A stretch of DNA of 64,000 nucleotides from Acidimicrobiales bacterium (GTDB taxonomy: Bacteria > Actinomycetota > Acidimicrobiia > Acidimicrobiales > Aldehydirespiratoraceae): contig JAKMFW010000032.1 of assembly GCA_022425325.1 (NCBI GenBank), positions 26,537-90,536 of the forward strand. The letters are read 5' to 3'. The notes under the pieces were generated by a model. It was not told the origin of the DNA. It searched no databases and saw only the letters and a program-made list of their open reading frames with translations. Both the position numbers and the translations under genes were made by a program. Shown here one piece after another: positions 21,948 through 32,300 of this stretch (its first letter is position 1; each line of letters begins with the position of its first letter).

Positions 21948-22958
21948 ATGGCCGACACCGATCACGCGCCTCTTCGTTGGGGCATCCTCTCGACCGCCAA
22001 GATCGCCGCCCAACACCTCGTCCCGGCGATGCATGACCGTGCTGGCCACCGAGCCCACGCCGTCGGCTCACGTGACCTCACTCGGGCGACCCAATGGGCG
22101 CAGGCCAACGACATTGTCACCGCGCACGGCTCGTACGAGGCACTGCTCGCTGATCCTGACGTCGACGCGATCTACAACCCACTCCCCAACCACCTCCACG
22201 TCGACTGGTCGATCGCCGCCCTCGAGGCCGGCAAGCACGTGCTCTGCGAAAAGCCCCTCGGCCTCGACGCCGCCGATGCCCAACGCCTCGTCGAGGCGGC
22301 GACTGCCCACCCTGATCTCGTTGCGATGGAGGCGTTCATGTACCGCTTCCACCCGCAATGGATCACCGCACGCGACCTCGTTGCTACCGGCGCGATCGGC
22401 ACGGTGAAAACAATCCAGACCTTCTTCGCCTACTTCAACGACGACCCGGGCAACATCCGCAACCAGGCCGACATCGGCGGAGGTGCACTGATGGACATCG
22501 GTTGCTACCCGATCAGTCAGGCCCGAATGGTGCTCGACGCCGAACCGCTCCGGGTCACCGGCTCGATGGAGCTCGATCCTCGCTTCGGTACCGATCGGCT
22601 CACGTCCGCCATGCTCGACTTCGGCGATGGCACGACGGCCATGTTCACCGTCTCGACCCAACTCGAGCCCTTCCAGCGGGCCTGCATCTTCGGTACAGAG
22701 GGCCGGATCGAGATCAAGATCCCGGTCAACAGCCCGAACGATGCACCGACCGAGCTGACCATCACGACCTCGACCGGAAGCGAGACCCGCAGCGTTGGAC
22801 CGGTCGACCAGTACGGGGAGCAGCTCGATGCGTTCGCCTCAGCGGTGCGGGCCGGTACCCCCGCGCCCGTGCCGCTCAGCGATGGTGTCGCCAACATGCG
22901 AGTGGTCGACGCTGTCGTCGAGGCGGCGATCACCGGCACCTGGGTCGGGATCTCCTAG
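21948..22958 (+). CDS. Gfo/Idh/MocA family oxidoreductase
   Basis: RWGILSTAKIAAQHLVPAM...LCEKPLGLDAADAQRLVEAA...MEAFMYRFHPQW. Confidence 0.9.
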   Translation: MADTDHAPLRWGILSTAKIAAQHLVPAMHDRAGHRAHAVGSRDLTRATQWAQANDIVTAHGSYEALLADPDVDAIYNPLPNHLHVDWSIAALEAGKHVLCEKPLGLDAADAQRLVEAATAHPDLVAMEAFMYRFHPQWITARDLVATGAIGTVKTIQTFFAYFNDDPGNIRNQADIGGGALMDIGCYPISQARMVLDAEPLRVTGSMELDPRFGTDRLTSAMLDFGDGTTAMFTVSTQLEPFQRACIFGTEGRIEIKIPVNSPNDAPTELTITTSTGSETRSVGPVDQYGEQLDAFASAVRAGTPAPVPLSDGVANMRVVDAVVEAAITGTWVGIS

Positions 22959-23030
22959 ACGACCCCGCAGGGCCGCAGCACCGGTGGGGAACGAGGAAGA
23001 GGTCCGCCTCATCCCCCACCAGGCAGTCGG

Positions 23031-23384
23031 TCAGTTGACCTGAATGATCTGCGCCACCGCGATGAGGGTGACCAGAACAAGGTTCGAGAGACGGAACACG
23101 ATGAACGGCGTTCGCTTGAACGCCTCACCCATCTCCGTGTTCGCCATCGAGTCCGGCATGCCCTTCATCAGCGCCATGAAGCCCTGCTGAGAATTCTCGA
23201 ACGTCAGCAAGCCGAAGAGCCCGACGCCGATCGCCGAAACCGTCAACAAGAACGACGAGTCGGAGAGGTCCCCGAACACGATGATGGCGGTGAGTGCCGA
23301 GACGGCAAGCATGTAGGTGTTCTGCGAGGCTCGCAGGTTGCCGGCAGTCTGGTCGCCGAGTTTGATCCACGTTTTTTCGTTCAC
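23031..23384 (-). CDS. Small hypothetical membrane protein (117 aa)
   Basis: About 3 hydrophobic segments; GGAG Shine-Dalgarno-like sequence upstream of a GTG start; no family recognised. Confidence 0.5.
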   Translation of the reverse strand: MNEKTWIKLGDQTAGNLRASQNTYMLAVSALTAIIVFGDLSDSSFLLTVSAIGVGLFGLLTFENSQQGFMALMKGMPDSMANTEMGEAFKRTPFIVFRLSNLVLVTLIAVAQIIQVN

Positions 23385-23485
23385 TCAGGAACTCCAATCT
23401 CTTTGGGATGAATCAATTGTCGACCAAAACCTCCGAGCGGCTTGGGATACGCCTCAACGGGCGTATCGCCGACACCGTCACCCGG

Positions 23486-23535
23486 CGCCAAAACGCACAC
23501 GTCCCGGATTCTGCTGAATCCGGGACGTTCGTGCG
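23486..23535 (-). terminator. Rho-independent terminator of the tRNA gene
   Basis: Minus strand: CGCAC-GA-AC-GTCCCGGATT-CAGCAG-AATCCGGGAC-GT-GTGCG-TTTTGG; perfect 10-bp core plus flanking pairs and a T-tract, about 30 nt after the tRNA. Confidence 0.8.
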
Positions 23536-23565
23536 ATTGAAGCCTGCACCTTGGTGCATCCTCGG

Positions 23566-23642
<77 letters not shown>

Positions 23643-23736
23643 GCGCCACCCTAGCGATGCGCCATGCGTTCCCCAACCGGGTGCTGAGGTGCGGGTTCGG
23701 TTCGAACAACGCCACGATCGCGGCCAAGATGTCGTC

Positions 23737-24768
23737 ATGAAGATCAGCACCACCATCGGTTTCGACGGCGACCCGCAGCGCCTCGTGCAACAAGCCAAGG
23801 ACTTCGAGTCGGCCGGCGTCGACCTCCTCTGGGGCGCGGAGATCTACGGCTACGACCTCGTGTCGACGCTTGCGTACATCGCCGCCAACACCGAGCAGGT
23901 TGAGCTGATGACCGGCATCATCCCGCTGTATTCCCGAAGCCCGGCTCTCATCGCACAAACCGCGGCCACCCTCGACGCCCTGTCCGACGGCCGGTTCGTG
24001 CTCGGCCTGGGCACGTCAGGGCCGCAGGTGATCGAGGGCTGGCACGGCGTCCCGTTCGAGAAGCCGATGGCTCGCACCCGCGACACGATCGACATCTGCC
24101 GCAAGGTCTGGAGCGGCGACAAGGTCACCCACGATGGCAAGGCGTACTCGCTGCCCTACGACGGCGGCACCGGACTCGGCAAGCCCCTCAAGTTCATGAA
24201 CCGGCCGCCCGTCCGAGACATCCCGATCTCGATCGCATCGATCGGCCCGAAAAACGTCGAACTGACCGCCGAAGTCGCCGACATCTGGCAGACGATCCAC
24301 TTCGTGCCCGACCGCTTCGAGCAGGTGTGGGGCGAAGCGCTCAAGACGGGCCTCGCCAAGCGCGATCCGGAAAAGAAGCCGCTCGAGATCATCGCCGGAC
24401 AGTTCGTTGCGATCGGCAAGGGCGACCACATCCAAGAAGCCCGCGACGCAGCCCGCGGCCTGATCGGCTTCTACGTGGGCGGCATGGGCGCCAAAACGAA
24501 GAACTTCTACAACGACCTCTTCAAGCGGTACGGCTGGGAAGAAGAAGCCGAGGAGATCCAGGATCTGTTCCTGTCCGGGAAGCGGATGGAGGCGTTCGCA
24601 GCGGTGCCCGAGGAGTACATCGACTTGTCGGCGTTGATCGGCGACGAAGGGTTCGTGCGCGAACGCATCCAGGTGTTCAAGGAGGTGGGTGTGACCCATC
24701 TCAACGTGAGCCCGATCGGCCCGGATCCGCTCAAGCAGATCGAGATGATCAAGGCGTGGAGCGAATAG
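23737..24768 (+). CDS. LLM class F420-dependent oxidoreductase
   Basis: MKISTTIGFDGDPQRLVQQAKDFESAGVDLLWGAEIYGYDLVSTLAYIAANTEQVELMTGIIP...DGRFVLGLGTSGPQVIEGWHG. Confidence 0.88.
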   Translation: MKISTTIGFDGDPQRLVQQAKDFESAGVDLLWGAEIYGYDLVSTLAYIAANTEQVELMTGIIPLYSRSPALIAQTAATLDALSDGRFVLGLGTSGPQVIEGWHGVPFEKPMARTRDTIDICRKVWSGDKVTHDGKAYSLPYDGGTGLGKPLKFMNRPPVRDIPISIASIGPKNVELTAEVADIWQTIHFVPDRFEQVWGEALKTGLAKRDPEKKPLEIIAGQFVAIGKGDHIQEARDAARGLIGFYVGGMGAKTKNFYNDLFKRYGWEEEAEEIQDLFLSGKRMEAFAAVPEEYIDLSALIGDEGFVRERIQVFKEVGVTHLNVSPIGPDPLKQIEMIKAWSE

Positions 24769-24802
24769 CGGGATGCCCCGGCACGAAGGGGGCGGTCAAC
24801 CA

Positions 24803-25225
24803 GTGAGCGACTTCTCTCTCACCCCCGAGACGCTCAACGACTCGATGTCCACACTCTTCACGAGTTCGGTCTTCCGGTGCCTCGAGGTCTCACCCACCCA
24901 CGTTCTGGCCGAGCAGAAGATCGACCAGAACGGCCTTCGCCCCGGGGGCTTCGTACCGGGACCGGTGCAGTTCAGCCTTGCCGATCTCGTCCTCTGGTAT
25001 CTCACCTCCGCCGCGATCAACCGTGTCGAGCCGATGGCACTCACCTCCGACCTCTCGATCCGGTTCCTGCGCCCGGGACAGGGCGAGATGCTCTACGCCC
25101 GAGCCGACCTCGACAAGGCGGGTCGACTCATGATCGTCGGGACGGTGAAGATCTGGGTCGACGACCGAGAGGACAAGCCGATCTCCGTCGCCCAGGGCAC
25201 CTACGTGCTGCCGCAGCCCGCCTAG
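24803..25225 (+). CDS. PaaI-like thioesterase
   Basis: Hotdog pattern GGFVPGPVQFSLADLVLWYLTSAAIN...LSIRFLRPGQGEMLYARADL. Confidence 0.75.
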   Translation: MSDFSLTPETLNDSMSTLFTSSVFRCLEVSPTHVLAEQKIDQNGLRPGGFVPGPVQFSLADLVLWYLTSAAINRVEPMALTSDLSIRFLRPGQGEMLYARADLDKAGRLMIVGTVKIWVDDREDKPISVAQGTYVLPQPA

Positions 25226-25602
25226 GGGCGCCGAGCAACGATCCGCACCTCGGCACGGGCATCCGGCAACGCCAGCCCGGTCGTACCGACTGCTGTCCAC
25301 GCCGGCCACGGCTCGATGACATAGCGGTCACGAACCTGCTGGAAGATCGACAGCTCAGTCATGTCGGTGTGCCAGCTGGTCATCTCGATCACGTCGCTCC
25401 AGGCCAGGTGCGCCTCGGTCAGCACCAACGTGATCGAGTCGAACAGCTGGGTGAACTGTTCCTCGGCATCCGCAGCGCACCGGCCATCAGGGCCCATGCC
25501 GGTGACGCCGCTCAGAAACGCAATGCCGTCGTGGACGACCGCAGGCGCGAAGTGCCATGCGTCGAAAAATGGCCGCTGGGATTCGGGGACAATGTGCTCC
25601 AT
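25222..25602 (-). CDS. Rid/YjgF-like protein
   Basis: HFAPAVVHDGIAFLSGVTG...EEQFTQLFDSITLVLTEAHLAWSDVIEMTSW...PWPAWTAVGTTGLALPDARAEVRIVA. Confidence 0.75.
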   Translation of the reverse strand: MEHIVPESQRPFFDAWHFAPAVVHDGIAFLSGVTGMGPDGRCAADAEEQFTQLFDSITLVLTEAHLAWSDVIEMTSWHTDMTELSIFQQVRDRYVIEPWPAWTAVGTTGLALPDARAEVRIVARRP

Positions 25603-26465
25603 CACCCGAGCGTAGATCGCTGGCTGTTCGGTTTCGGGGGCGTGGTTTCGGCCGGGAGCGTGTCGTCGGCTCCCCACTGCGACCACGACCCGACGTACAG
25701 CCTTGCGTCGGGGAGGCCCGCCTTGCGGCGAGCGAGCAGATCGGCGCATGCGGTGACACCAGAGCCGCAGTACACCACCACATTGTCGCCGTTGGCCCCG
25801 AGCGCGCCGTAGTGCTCAGCGAGCTCGGCCTCGGAGCGGAAGTGGCCGTCGGCGACGTTGGCACCCGCCGGCGCGTTCCGAGCACCCGGCACGTGCCCCG
25901 GCCTCGGATCGACCGCACTCCCCTTGGCGAAGCGATCGGGCGCGCGAGCATCGAGGATCGTCAGCGCACCATCGAGCGACTCGGCGAGCGCCTGCTTGGT
26001 GATGATGCAATCGGCTGGCCACTCAACCGGTGAGAACAACGCCGGCGCCGGGTTGGTTGGCCCGTCGGCCGTTGGCCCCTCCCAGGCGGCGAACCCGCCG
26101 TCAAGCACCGCAGCGGAACGCCCGAGCGCATCGAGCATCCACCACAATCGCGAGGCGATCATGCCCCCCGCATCGTCATAGGCGACGACTTTGGTGTTGT
26201 CACTGATGCCGAGGCGCCCCATCGCGTCGGCGAATGACGCAGCGGTGGGAAGCGGGTGTCGGCCGGCTTCGGTCGAGGCGGGTGAGGAGAGGTCGACGTC
26301 GAGATCGGCGAACACCGCCGAGGCGATGTGCCCACGCTCGAAATCGGCACGCCTCGGCCCGGCATCGAGCGACCAGCGCACATCGACGACCACGAGGTCG
26401 GCATCGTCGAGGTGAGCCGTGAGCCACTCGACCGAAACGATCGGCCCGTTTTCCTCGGTGCTCAC
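25602..26465 (-). CDS. Two-domain rhodanese sulfurtransferase
   Basis: VSVEWLTAHLDDADLVVVDVRWSLDAG...; C-terminal active-site loop VVVYCGSGVTACADLLA. Confidence 0.9.
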   Translation of the reverse strand: MSTEENGPIVSVEWLTAHLDDADLVVVDVRWSLDAGPRRADFERGHIASAVFADLDVDLSSPASTEAGRHPLPTAASFADAMGRLGISDNTKVVAYDDAGGMIASRLWWMLDALGRSAAVLDGGFAAWEGPTADGPTNPAPALFSPVEWPADCIITKQALAESLDGALTILDARAPDRFAKGSAVDPRPGHVPGARNAPAGANVADGHFRSEAELAEHYGALGANGDNVVVYCGSGVTACADLLARRKAGLPDARLYVGSWSQWGADDTLPAETTPPKPNSQRSTLG

Positions 26466-26472
26466 GGCGCGC

Positions 26473-27291
26473 TCAGAACGGACGATCGCCGACGACGGTG
26501 ACACGCTCCATGCGACGATGCATCGGTAAGAAGTCGTTGGTGGCGGCGTGCTGCGCCGACCGGTTGTCCCACATCACGAACGTGTCGGGCTGCCAACGAA
26601 CCCGACACTGCACCGACGGACTCATGATCTGGCGTTCGAGATGGCGCAGGATCTCCTTTGACTCCTCTGGCTCAACATCAAGGATGTGCGAGGTGAACCC
26701 GATGTTGGTGTAGATCCCCCGCTCGCCCGTCTCAGGATGGGTGCGAATCACGGGATGGTGCTGCGCAGGGTACGTCTCCCGCATGGCCTCACGCTCGGCC
26801 GGCGCAACGCGGTCAGAAAACACCCGCATGTAGTCGTGCACCGCGACGAGATCGTCGACCCGCTCCTTCCACTCATCGGACAAACGCTGATAGGCCGCGC
26901 AGGCGTTGGCGAAGCACGTGTCGCCGCCATAGGGCGGGACGATCACCCCACGAAGGATCGACCCCATGGAAGGTTCAGCCCGCCAGGTCACGTCGCTGTG
27001 CCATCCCGCTGCCACAAAAGTCCTGCCCGTGTCGCCACCGGCCTCCAACACCACGATCTCGGGGTGCCCGTCGTCGTTCTCGGTGAACGGATGCACCTCG
27101 AGGTCGCCGAACAGTCGACCGAAGGCGATGTGCTGCTCCTGGGAGATGTGCTGATCACGCAGCACCAGCACCTTGTGGTCGAGCCACGCCTTGCGGAGTT
27201 CCTCAGCCGTGTCGGTCGAGATGTCGGCCAGATCGACACCGGTGATCTCGGCGCCGATCGAGGCGGTGAGCGGATGGATGCCGATGGCCAT
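26473..27291 (-). CDS. TauD/TfdA family Fe(II)/2-oxoglutarate dioxygenase (copy 1)
   Basis: MAIGIHPLTASIGAEITGVDLADI..., WHSDVTW (HxD), SAQHAATNDF distal region. Confidence 0.9.
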   Translation of the reverse strand: MAIGIHPLTASIGAEITGVDLADISTDTAEELRKAWLDHKVLVLRDQHISQEQHIAFGRLFGDLEVHPFTENDDGHPEIVVLEAGGDTGRTFVAAGWHSDVTWRAEPSMGSILRGVIVPPYGGDTCFANACAAYQRLSDEWKERVDDLVAVHDYMRVFSDRVAPAEREAMRETYPAQHHPVIRTHPETGERGIYTNIGFTSHILDVEPEESKEILRHLERQIMSPSVQCRVRWQPDTFVMWDNRSAQHAATNDFLPMHRRMERVTVVGDRPF

Positions 27292-27300
27292 GGTGTCCTC

Positions 27301-28113
27301 CTAGAACGGGGCGTCGCCGACGACGGTGACGCGCTCGACGTGGCGGGTCTCGGGCCAGAAGTCGTCGGTCGCGAAATGCTGGACGGCCCGGTTGTCCCAC
27401 ATCACGAACGTGTCGACGCCCCAACGGATACGGCACTGCACCGACGGGTTCATGATCTGGCGCTCGAGATGACCGACGATCTCCGCTGACTCCTCGGGTG
27501 TGCAACCTTCAATCTCACGGACGAACGATCGGTTGGTGTAGATCGTGCGCTGACCGGTCTCAGGGTGGGTGCGGATGACGGGATGCCGAGCCGGCGGATA
27601 GAGCGCCTGCTTCTCCGCCCGCTCCTCGTCGGAGAGACGCTGCCCGAAGGTCATCGAGAAGTCGTGAATGGCGAACAGCGGGTCGACCCGATCCTTCCAC
27701 TCCGGGCTGAGGCGCTGGTACGCGGCGCCGGTGTCAGCGAAGCAGGTGTCACCGCCCGCTGGCGGGACCACGACACCTCGCAGGATCGAGCCCATCGAGG
27801 GCTCGGCCCGCCAGGTGACATCGCTGTGCCAGTTGTTTGCCGCGTACTGGTACTCGGCGGTGGACTTGATCTTGACGACCTCGGGATAGCCCTTCTTGCC
27901 GACGGCGAACGGATGAACCTCTAGATCACCGAACCGGCGACCGAACGCGATGTGTTCCTTGACCGAGATGTGCTGGTCGCGCAGGACCAGCACCTTGTGA
28001 TCGAGCCACGCCTTGCGCAGTTGCTCGAGGGTCTCCCCCGAGACATCGGCCATATCGATGCCGGAGATCTCGGCGCCCAGTGTTGCGGTGATCGGTCGGA
28101 CCTCGATCGCCAT
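27301..28113 (-). CDS. TauD/TfdA family Fe(II)/2-oxoglutarate dioxygenase (copy 2)
   Basis: MAIEVRPITATLGAEISGIDMADV..., NNWHSDVTW, VQHFATDDF; clear paralogue of copy 1. Confidence 0.9.
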   Translation of the reverse strand: MAIEVRPITATLGAEISGIDMADVSGETLEQLRKAWLDHKVLVLRDQHISVKEHIAFGRRFGDLEVHPFAVGKKGYPEVVKIKSTAEYQYAANNWHSDVTWRAEPSMGSILRGVVVPPAGGDTCFADTGAAYQRLSPEWKDRVDPLFAIHDFSMTFGQRLSDEERAEKQALYPPARHPVIRTHPETGQRTIYTNRSFVREIEGCTPEESAEIVGHLERQIMNPSVQCRIRWGVDTFVMWDNRAVQHFATDDFWPETRHVERVTVVGDAPF

Positions 28114-28165
28114 GGCTTCCCCCGTTCGCTAAGCGTCGATCGCTCCAGAGTGGCACGATCAGGGG

Positions 28166-28681
28166 GTGGACGCACCTTCTCTGCGCACCAAGCGCCTCGT
28201 GCTTTTGCCACTCGGCAGCGCCGACCTCGACGAGGCCGCCGCACTCTTCGCCGACCCCCGCGTGATGGTCCACGTCGACGGCGGGACGCGAGATCGCGCC
28301 ACCACCTCGCGTCTGCTCCAGGCCAACGAACGCTGCTGGAAGAACGAAGGCTGGGGCCTCTGGGCGATCCGAGATGCCACGTCCGGAGCGTTCATCGGCC
28401 AGGGCGGGCTTCAGCGCATCACCGAACTCCAGGACGCCGACGTCGAGTTCAGCGCGATCATCGGGTGGCGAAACTGGCGGAAGGGCATCGCCACCGAGGC
28501 AGGCAAGGCCATCGTGTACGACGCCTGGGAACGCTTTACGGGCAGCCAGATCCACGCCCTCGTGCATCCCGACAGCGCTGCAGGCGGCCCGTTCCTGCGT
28601 CGGATCGGCTTTCGGCGCAACGACGATCAACTCGTCCGAGGCGAGATGCTCAAGGTCTGGCACACCCAGCGTCTGGGCTAG
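28166..28681 (+). CDS. GNAT family N-acetyltransferase
   Basis: LRTKRLVLLPLGSADLDEAAALFADPRVM...WGLWAIRDATSGAFIGQGGL...EFSAIIGWRNWRKGIATEAGKAI. Confidence 0.85.
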   Translation: MDAPSLRTKRLVLLPLGSADLDEAAALFADPRVMVHVDGGTRDRATTSRLLQANERCWKNEGWGLWAIRDATSGAFIGQGGLQRITELQDADVEFSAIIGWRNWRKGIATEAGKAIVYDAWERFTGSQIHALVHPDSAAGGPFLRRIGFRRNDDQLVRGEMLKVWHTQRLG

Positions 28682-28694
28682 CACCGACGCTTGA

Positions 28695-29306
28695 TCAGCT
28701 CCAGCTCTCCGAGTCGGCGGGATCGCCGAATAGTTCGATCGAGTTGAACGCCGGATCCGGCTCGACCGACGCACCGGCCGGCCAGATGCCCGCTTCGGCG
28801 GCGACGTCGGCACGAACGCCACCCGAACCCCACTGCACAAAGCCGAAGATCGTGTCGGGGTTGGTGACGTCACTTCCCGAGTGCAGTGCCGCCTCGCCAC
28901 CGTCGACGGCAAGACCGCCGAGCACGGAGGCCATGACCAGGATCGATGTCCCTGCGGGGATCGTGCCGGCGGCAATCGGGGCGATATCGACGCAGGTCGC
29001 CGATTGACAAAGCTGAACACCGCCGACGTCGGCATCGGTATCTCCGACATTGGCGATCTCGACATAGCCATCATCGCCGAATTCGACGAACACCATCTGC
29101 AGGTCGGGAAGTTCCACCGCCTCGGGCGGGATCGTGTCGGTGGTCGGTGGCACCGTCTCCTCGGGCTCGGTATCGGACGAGCTGTCTGACGTGTCGCCGG
29201 ACCCGCCGGGAGCCCGGTCAACGTCAGCCGAGTCGTCACTGCCCCCGCACGCAGCGGCGAGCAGGGCGAGCGACATGAGCAGAGCGAGCAAGGAGCGGGG
29301 CATCAC
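28695..29306 (-). CDS. Secreted lipoprotein with a lamin-tail-like domain
   Basis: Signal plus lipobox ALLAAACGG; Ser/Asp/Pro-rich linker; FVEFGDDGYVEIANVGDTDADVGGVQLCQSA resembles an LTD start. Confidence 0.6.
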   Translation of the reverse strand: MMPRSLLALLMSLALLAAACGGSDDSADVDRAPGGSGDTSDSSSDTEPEETVPPTTDTIPPEAVELPDLQMVFVEFGDDGYVEIANVGDTDADVGGVQLCQSATCVDIAPIAAGTIPAGTSILVMASVLGGLAVDGGEAALHSGSDVTNPDTIFGFVQWGSGGVRADVAAEAGIWPAGASVEPDPAFNSIELFGDPADSESWS

Positions 29307-29392
29307 GAGTCCTTCACGGGGCAGGTCACGGGGTGACGCAACGGTAGTGGTCCCAGTCGGGCCAGAACGCGCACCCGCAGCGAACCGCTGCC

Positions 29393-32300
29393 CTAGGCGT
29401 CGACCTCATCCGAATCGGTCGGCTCCGGCGCAGGTTCCGGCTCGACGTCGAGTTCCTCGACCGTCGCCAACAGCTCCCCAATCCGGGCCAACAACTCGGC
29501 TGCGCGGATCTCATCCGGCGGCGACGAGGTCAGGGCCTCCTGCCGCTGGTCATAGAGCGACGCGACTTCGGCGAGCACCTCTGCGGCGGTCGACGGCACC
29601 GGAGGCGTCTCGTCGTCACCGGGCTCAGGTCCGTCGTCCGGCTCGGGTGCAGGTTCGGGATCGGGATCAGCGACAGCTCCGAGCAGATCGGAGAAGTCCT
29701 CACCGTCGAAGAGTTGATTCAGCGCCTCGGTGAGATTGCTGGCGATCGTGATGCGCTCACCCTCACCGACGGTCGCGATCACTCGCTGCAGGGTGGGCAC
29801 CGACGCATCTCCCTCGGCCGCCACATAGAGCGGACGGACCCACAGGATCGAATCGCCGATCGGCAACATCAGCAGATCACCGAACTCGACGGTCGAGCCG
29901 TCGCGGTTGAGCAGAGAGAGCTCGCTCGAGATCGCCTCGTCCTGCGCGATCGCCGAGGCCACGAGCACAGGACCAGGCGCGTCGGGCGAGGTGATCTCGT
30001 AGGAGACCAGACGGGACGTGCCGTCGGGTCTCGTCTCGCCGACCATGAAAGCCTCGAGTTCGCGACGGTCGTCGTTCTCGTCGTAGGGCACGAAGCTGCG
30101 CAATGTCACGAAGCTCGGCTCGTCCTCACCCGGCAACTCCATCAGGGCGTAGTACGGATTGACCCGTTCTTCGCGGGTGACGAGCAGGCCATCCTCGCCC
30201 ACCGTCGTCTCGGTGCCGGCGGCGACGCGGACCTGACGGCCCGGGTTCTGGGCGACGTCCCACCGCTCGGTGCCGATGATGAGGCTTTCGGGATCCGAGA
30301 CCTGGTAGCGGGCCCACATGTTGGTCTGCACCCGGAACAGGTCCTGCGGGTACCGAAGGTGGTCGCGAAGCGCCTCGGGCATGTCGTCGAACGATGTGAA
30401 GAGATCCGGGAAGGCCGACATCCAGGCGTCGGCGAGCGGGTCCTCCACCGGCATGCGGTAGAAGGCGACGTCGCCGTTGTAGGCGTCGACGACGGCCTTG
30501 ACCGAGTTGCGGACATAGTTGAACGACCCGCCGGCCAGACCACCGTCGAATAGACGTCCGTTCTCGGAGCGCTGGCTGTACGGGTAGCGATCACTCGTGG
30601 TGTAGGCGTCGATCACATAGTGGATGCGGCCATCGAAGACGACCGGGTAGGCGTCGGCGTCGAACCGCAGGAACGGTGCAAGCGCCTCGACCCGGTCGTG
30701 CACGTCGCGGACATAGATCACGCGGGTGTCGTCGGACACGAAGTTCGAGATCAAGGGCTCGATCTGACCGAACCGCATCGCGAACGCAGCCCGCCGGATG
30801 AACGACCCCATACCGACGCCCGAGTCGCCGTCGTAGCGAACCGGTACGTCCTGGTTGGTCGCACTGTCGACATAGTCGATTTCGTCGACCGTGGTGCCCA
30901 CGAGGGCGTACCCGCCAAGGCCTTCACCGTGGTAGATCTGCGGCTGGTCGAGCTGAAGGGCGAGTGCCGGATCGGTCTCGACCGGCAGACCACCGGCAAG
31001 GAAGCGCGGGCTGCCCTCGGGCGTGGTGGCGTTCGCGCCGGCTAGGGCGAGGCCGTAGCCGTGGGTGAGACGAACGTGCTCACGCTCCCAGCTGAGGTCA
31101 GCGAGGTTGAGTTCGCGGGTGCCGAGCACGACCTGCGTCAGTTCGCCATTGATCAGGTAGCGGTCGGTGTCGAGCGACGGCGCAAAGGTCGCGCCGACGT
31201 CGACCACGGCGCCCTCGAACCGGTAGAAGTCGCGCAGCGCCTCGAACCGCTCGAACGTCGGATGGGTCACGACCGGGTCGAGCACGCGGGTGTTGCGAAC
31301 GGTCGTGGCGTTCTCGCGAAGTTCGTCGGCCGTGACATCCGTCGTGTACGCAAACGCCGTCTCGGTGACATCGGCATCGGGCTCGAGTCCGAACGCTTCA
31401 CGAGTCGCGTCGATATTGCGCTGCGTGAACTCGACCTCGCGACTCGTCTCGTTGGGCTCGACCTGGAACCGTTGCACGAACGCCGGGTAGATGCCGCCCA
31501 TGACGATGGCGACGAACGCCCACAGGCCCACGGCGATGATCGGCAAGGTCCAGCCCCGCTGCCGCAGGTTGAACACGAGCAACACGACCGCCGACAGCGA
31601 GATGGCGATCAGCAGGTAGAGCGCAGGCAGCTGCGCATTGACATCGGTGTAGAGCGCACCGTCGACCACCCCTCGTTGCGAGACGGTGAGTTCGTAGCGC
31701 TGCAACCAGTAGTCAGCGGCTCGAATCACGGCGAGGACGGCGAGAATCGCCGAGAGGTGCACCTTGACACTCGCCGTCGTGCGCTCACCGGACGTGGCCG
31801 CCATGCGGATGCCGCCATTCAGGTAGTGCGCGATGACCGTGAGGATGAAGATGATGATGAAGGCGGCGAACGCCCAATCGACCACATAGGTCAAGAACGG
31901 CAACTGGAAGAGATAGAAGCCGATGTCGGTGCCGAACTGCGGATCGGTGATCCCGAAGTCCTGACGGTTGACGAACAGCAGCCACTCTTCCCACTGCGAC
32001 TGCACACCGGCGGCGGCGAGCAGGGCGAAGAAGAACGACACCACCGCGCGCACCAGCCGGGAACGGCCGGCGACGAGATCGTGGTAGCGGGCGAGGAGTT
32101 CCTCCTCCGGGCCAGGCACTCGAGTCTGCGGCGCCGAGCGGTCGGCGAGGAAGAGGTTGAGCCACAACAGGGCGAAGAACACCCCGAAGAAGATGAGGGT
32201 CAAGACGACCTTGGCGCCCAGCACCGTGCCCCACACATCGGTTCGGTCGAGCGAGTCGAACCAGAGGAAGTCGGTGTAGAACCCTGCGATTCCTCGCAGC

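Noticed and set aside
22959-23030. GGTGGGG...CCCCCACC between convergent genes as a terminator
   Set aside because: Short arms with a long ~22-nt loop and no T-tract; too weak to call.
29581-29660. Acidic/Pro-rich repeats at the UPF0182 C-terminus, considered as a tandem repeat
   Set aside because: Low-complexity protein tail (DPDPEPAPEPDDGPEPGDDE), not a DNA repeat element.
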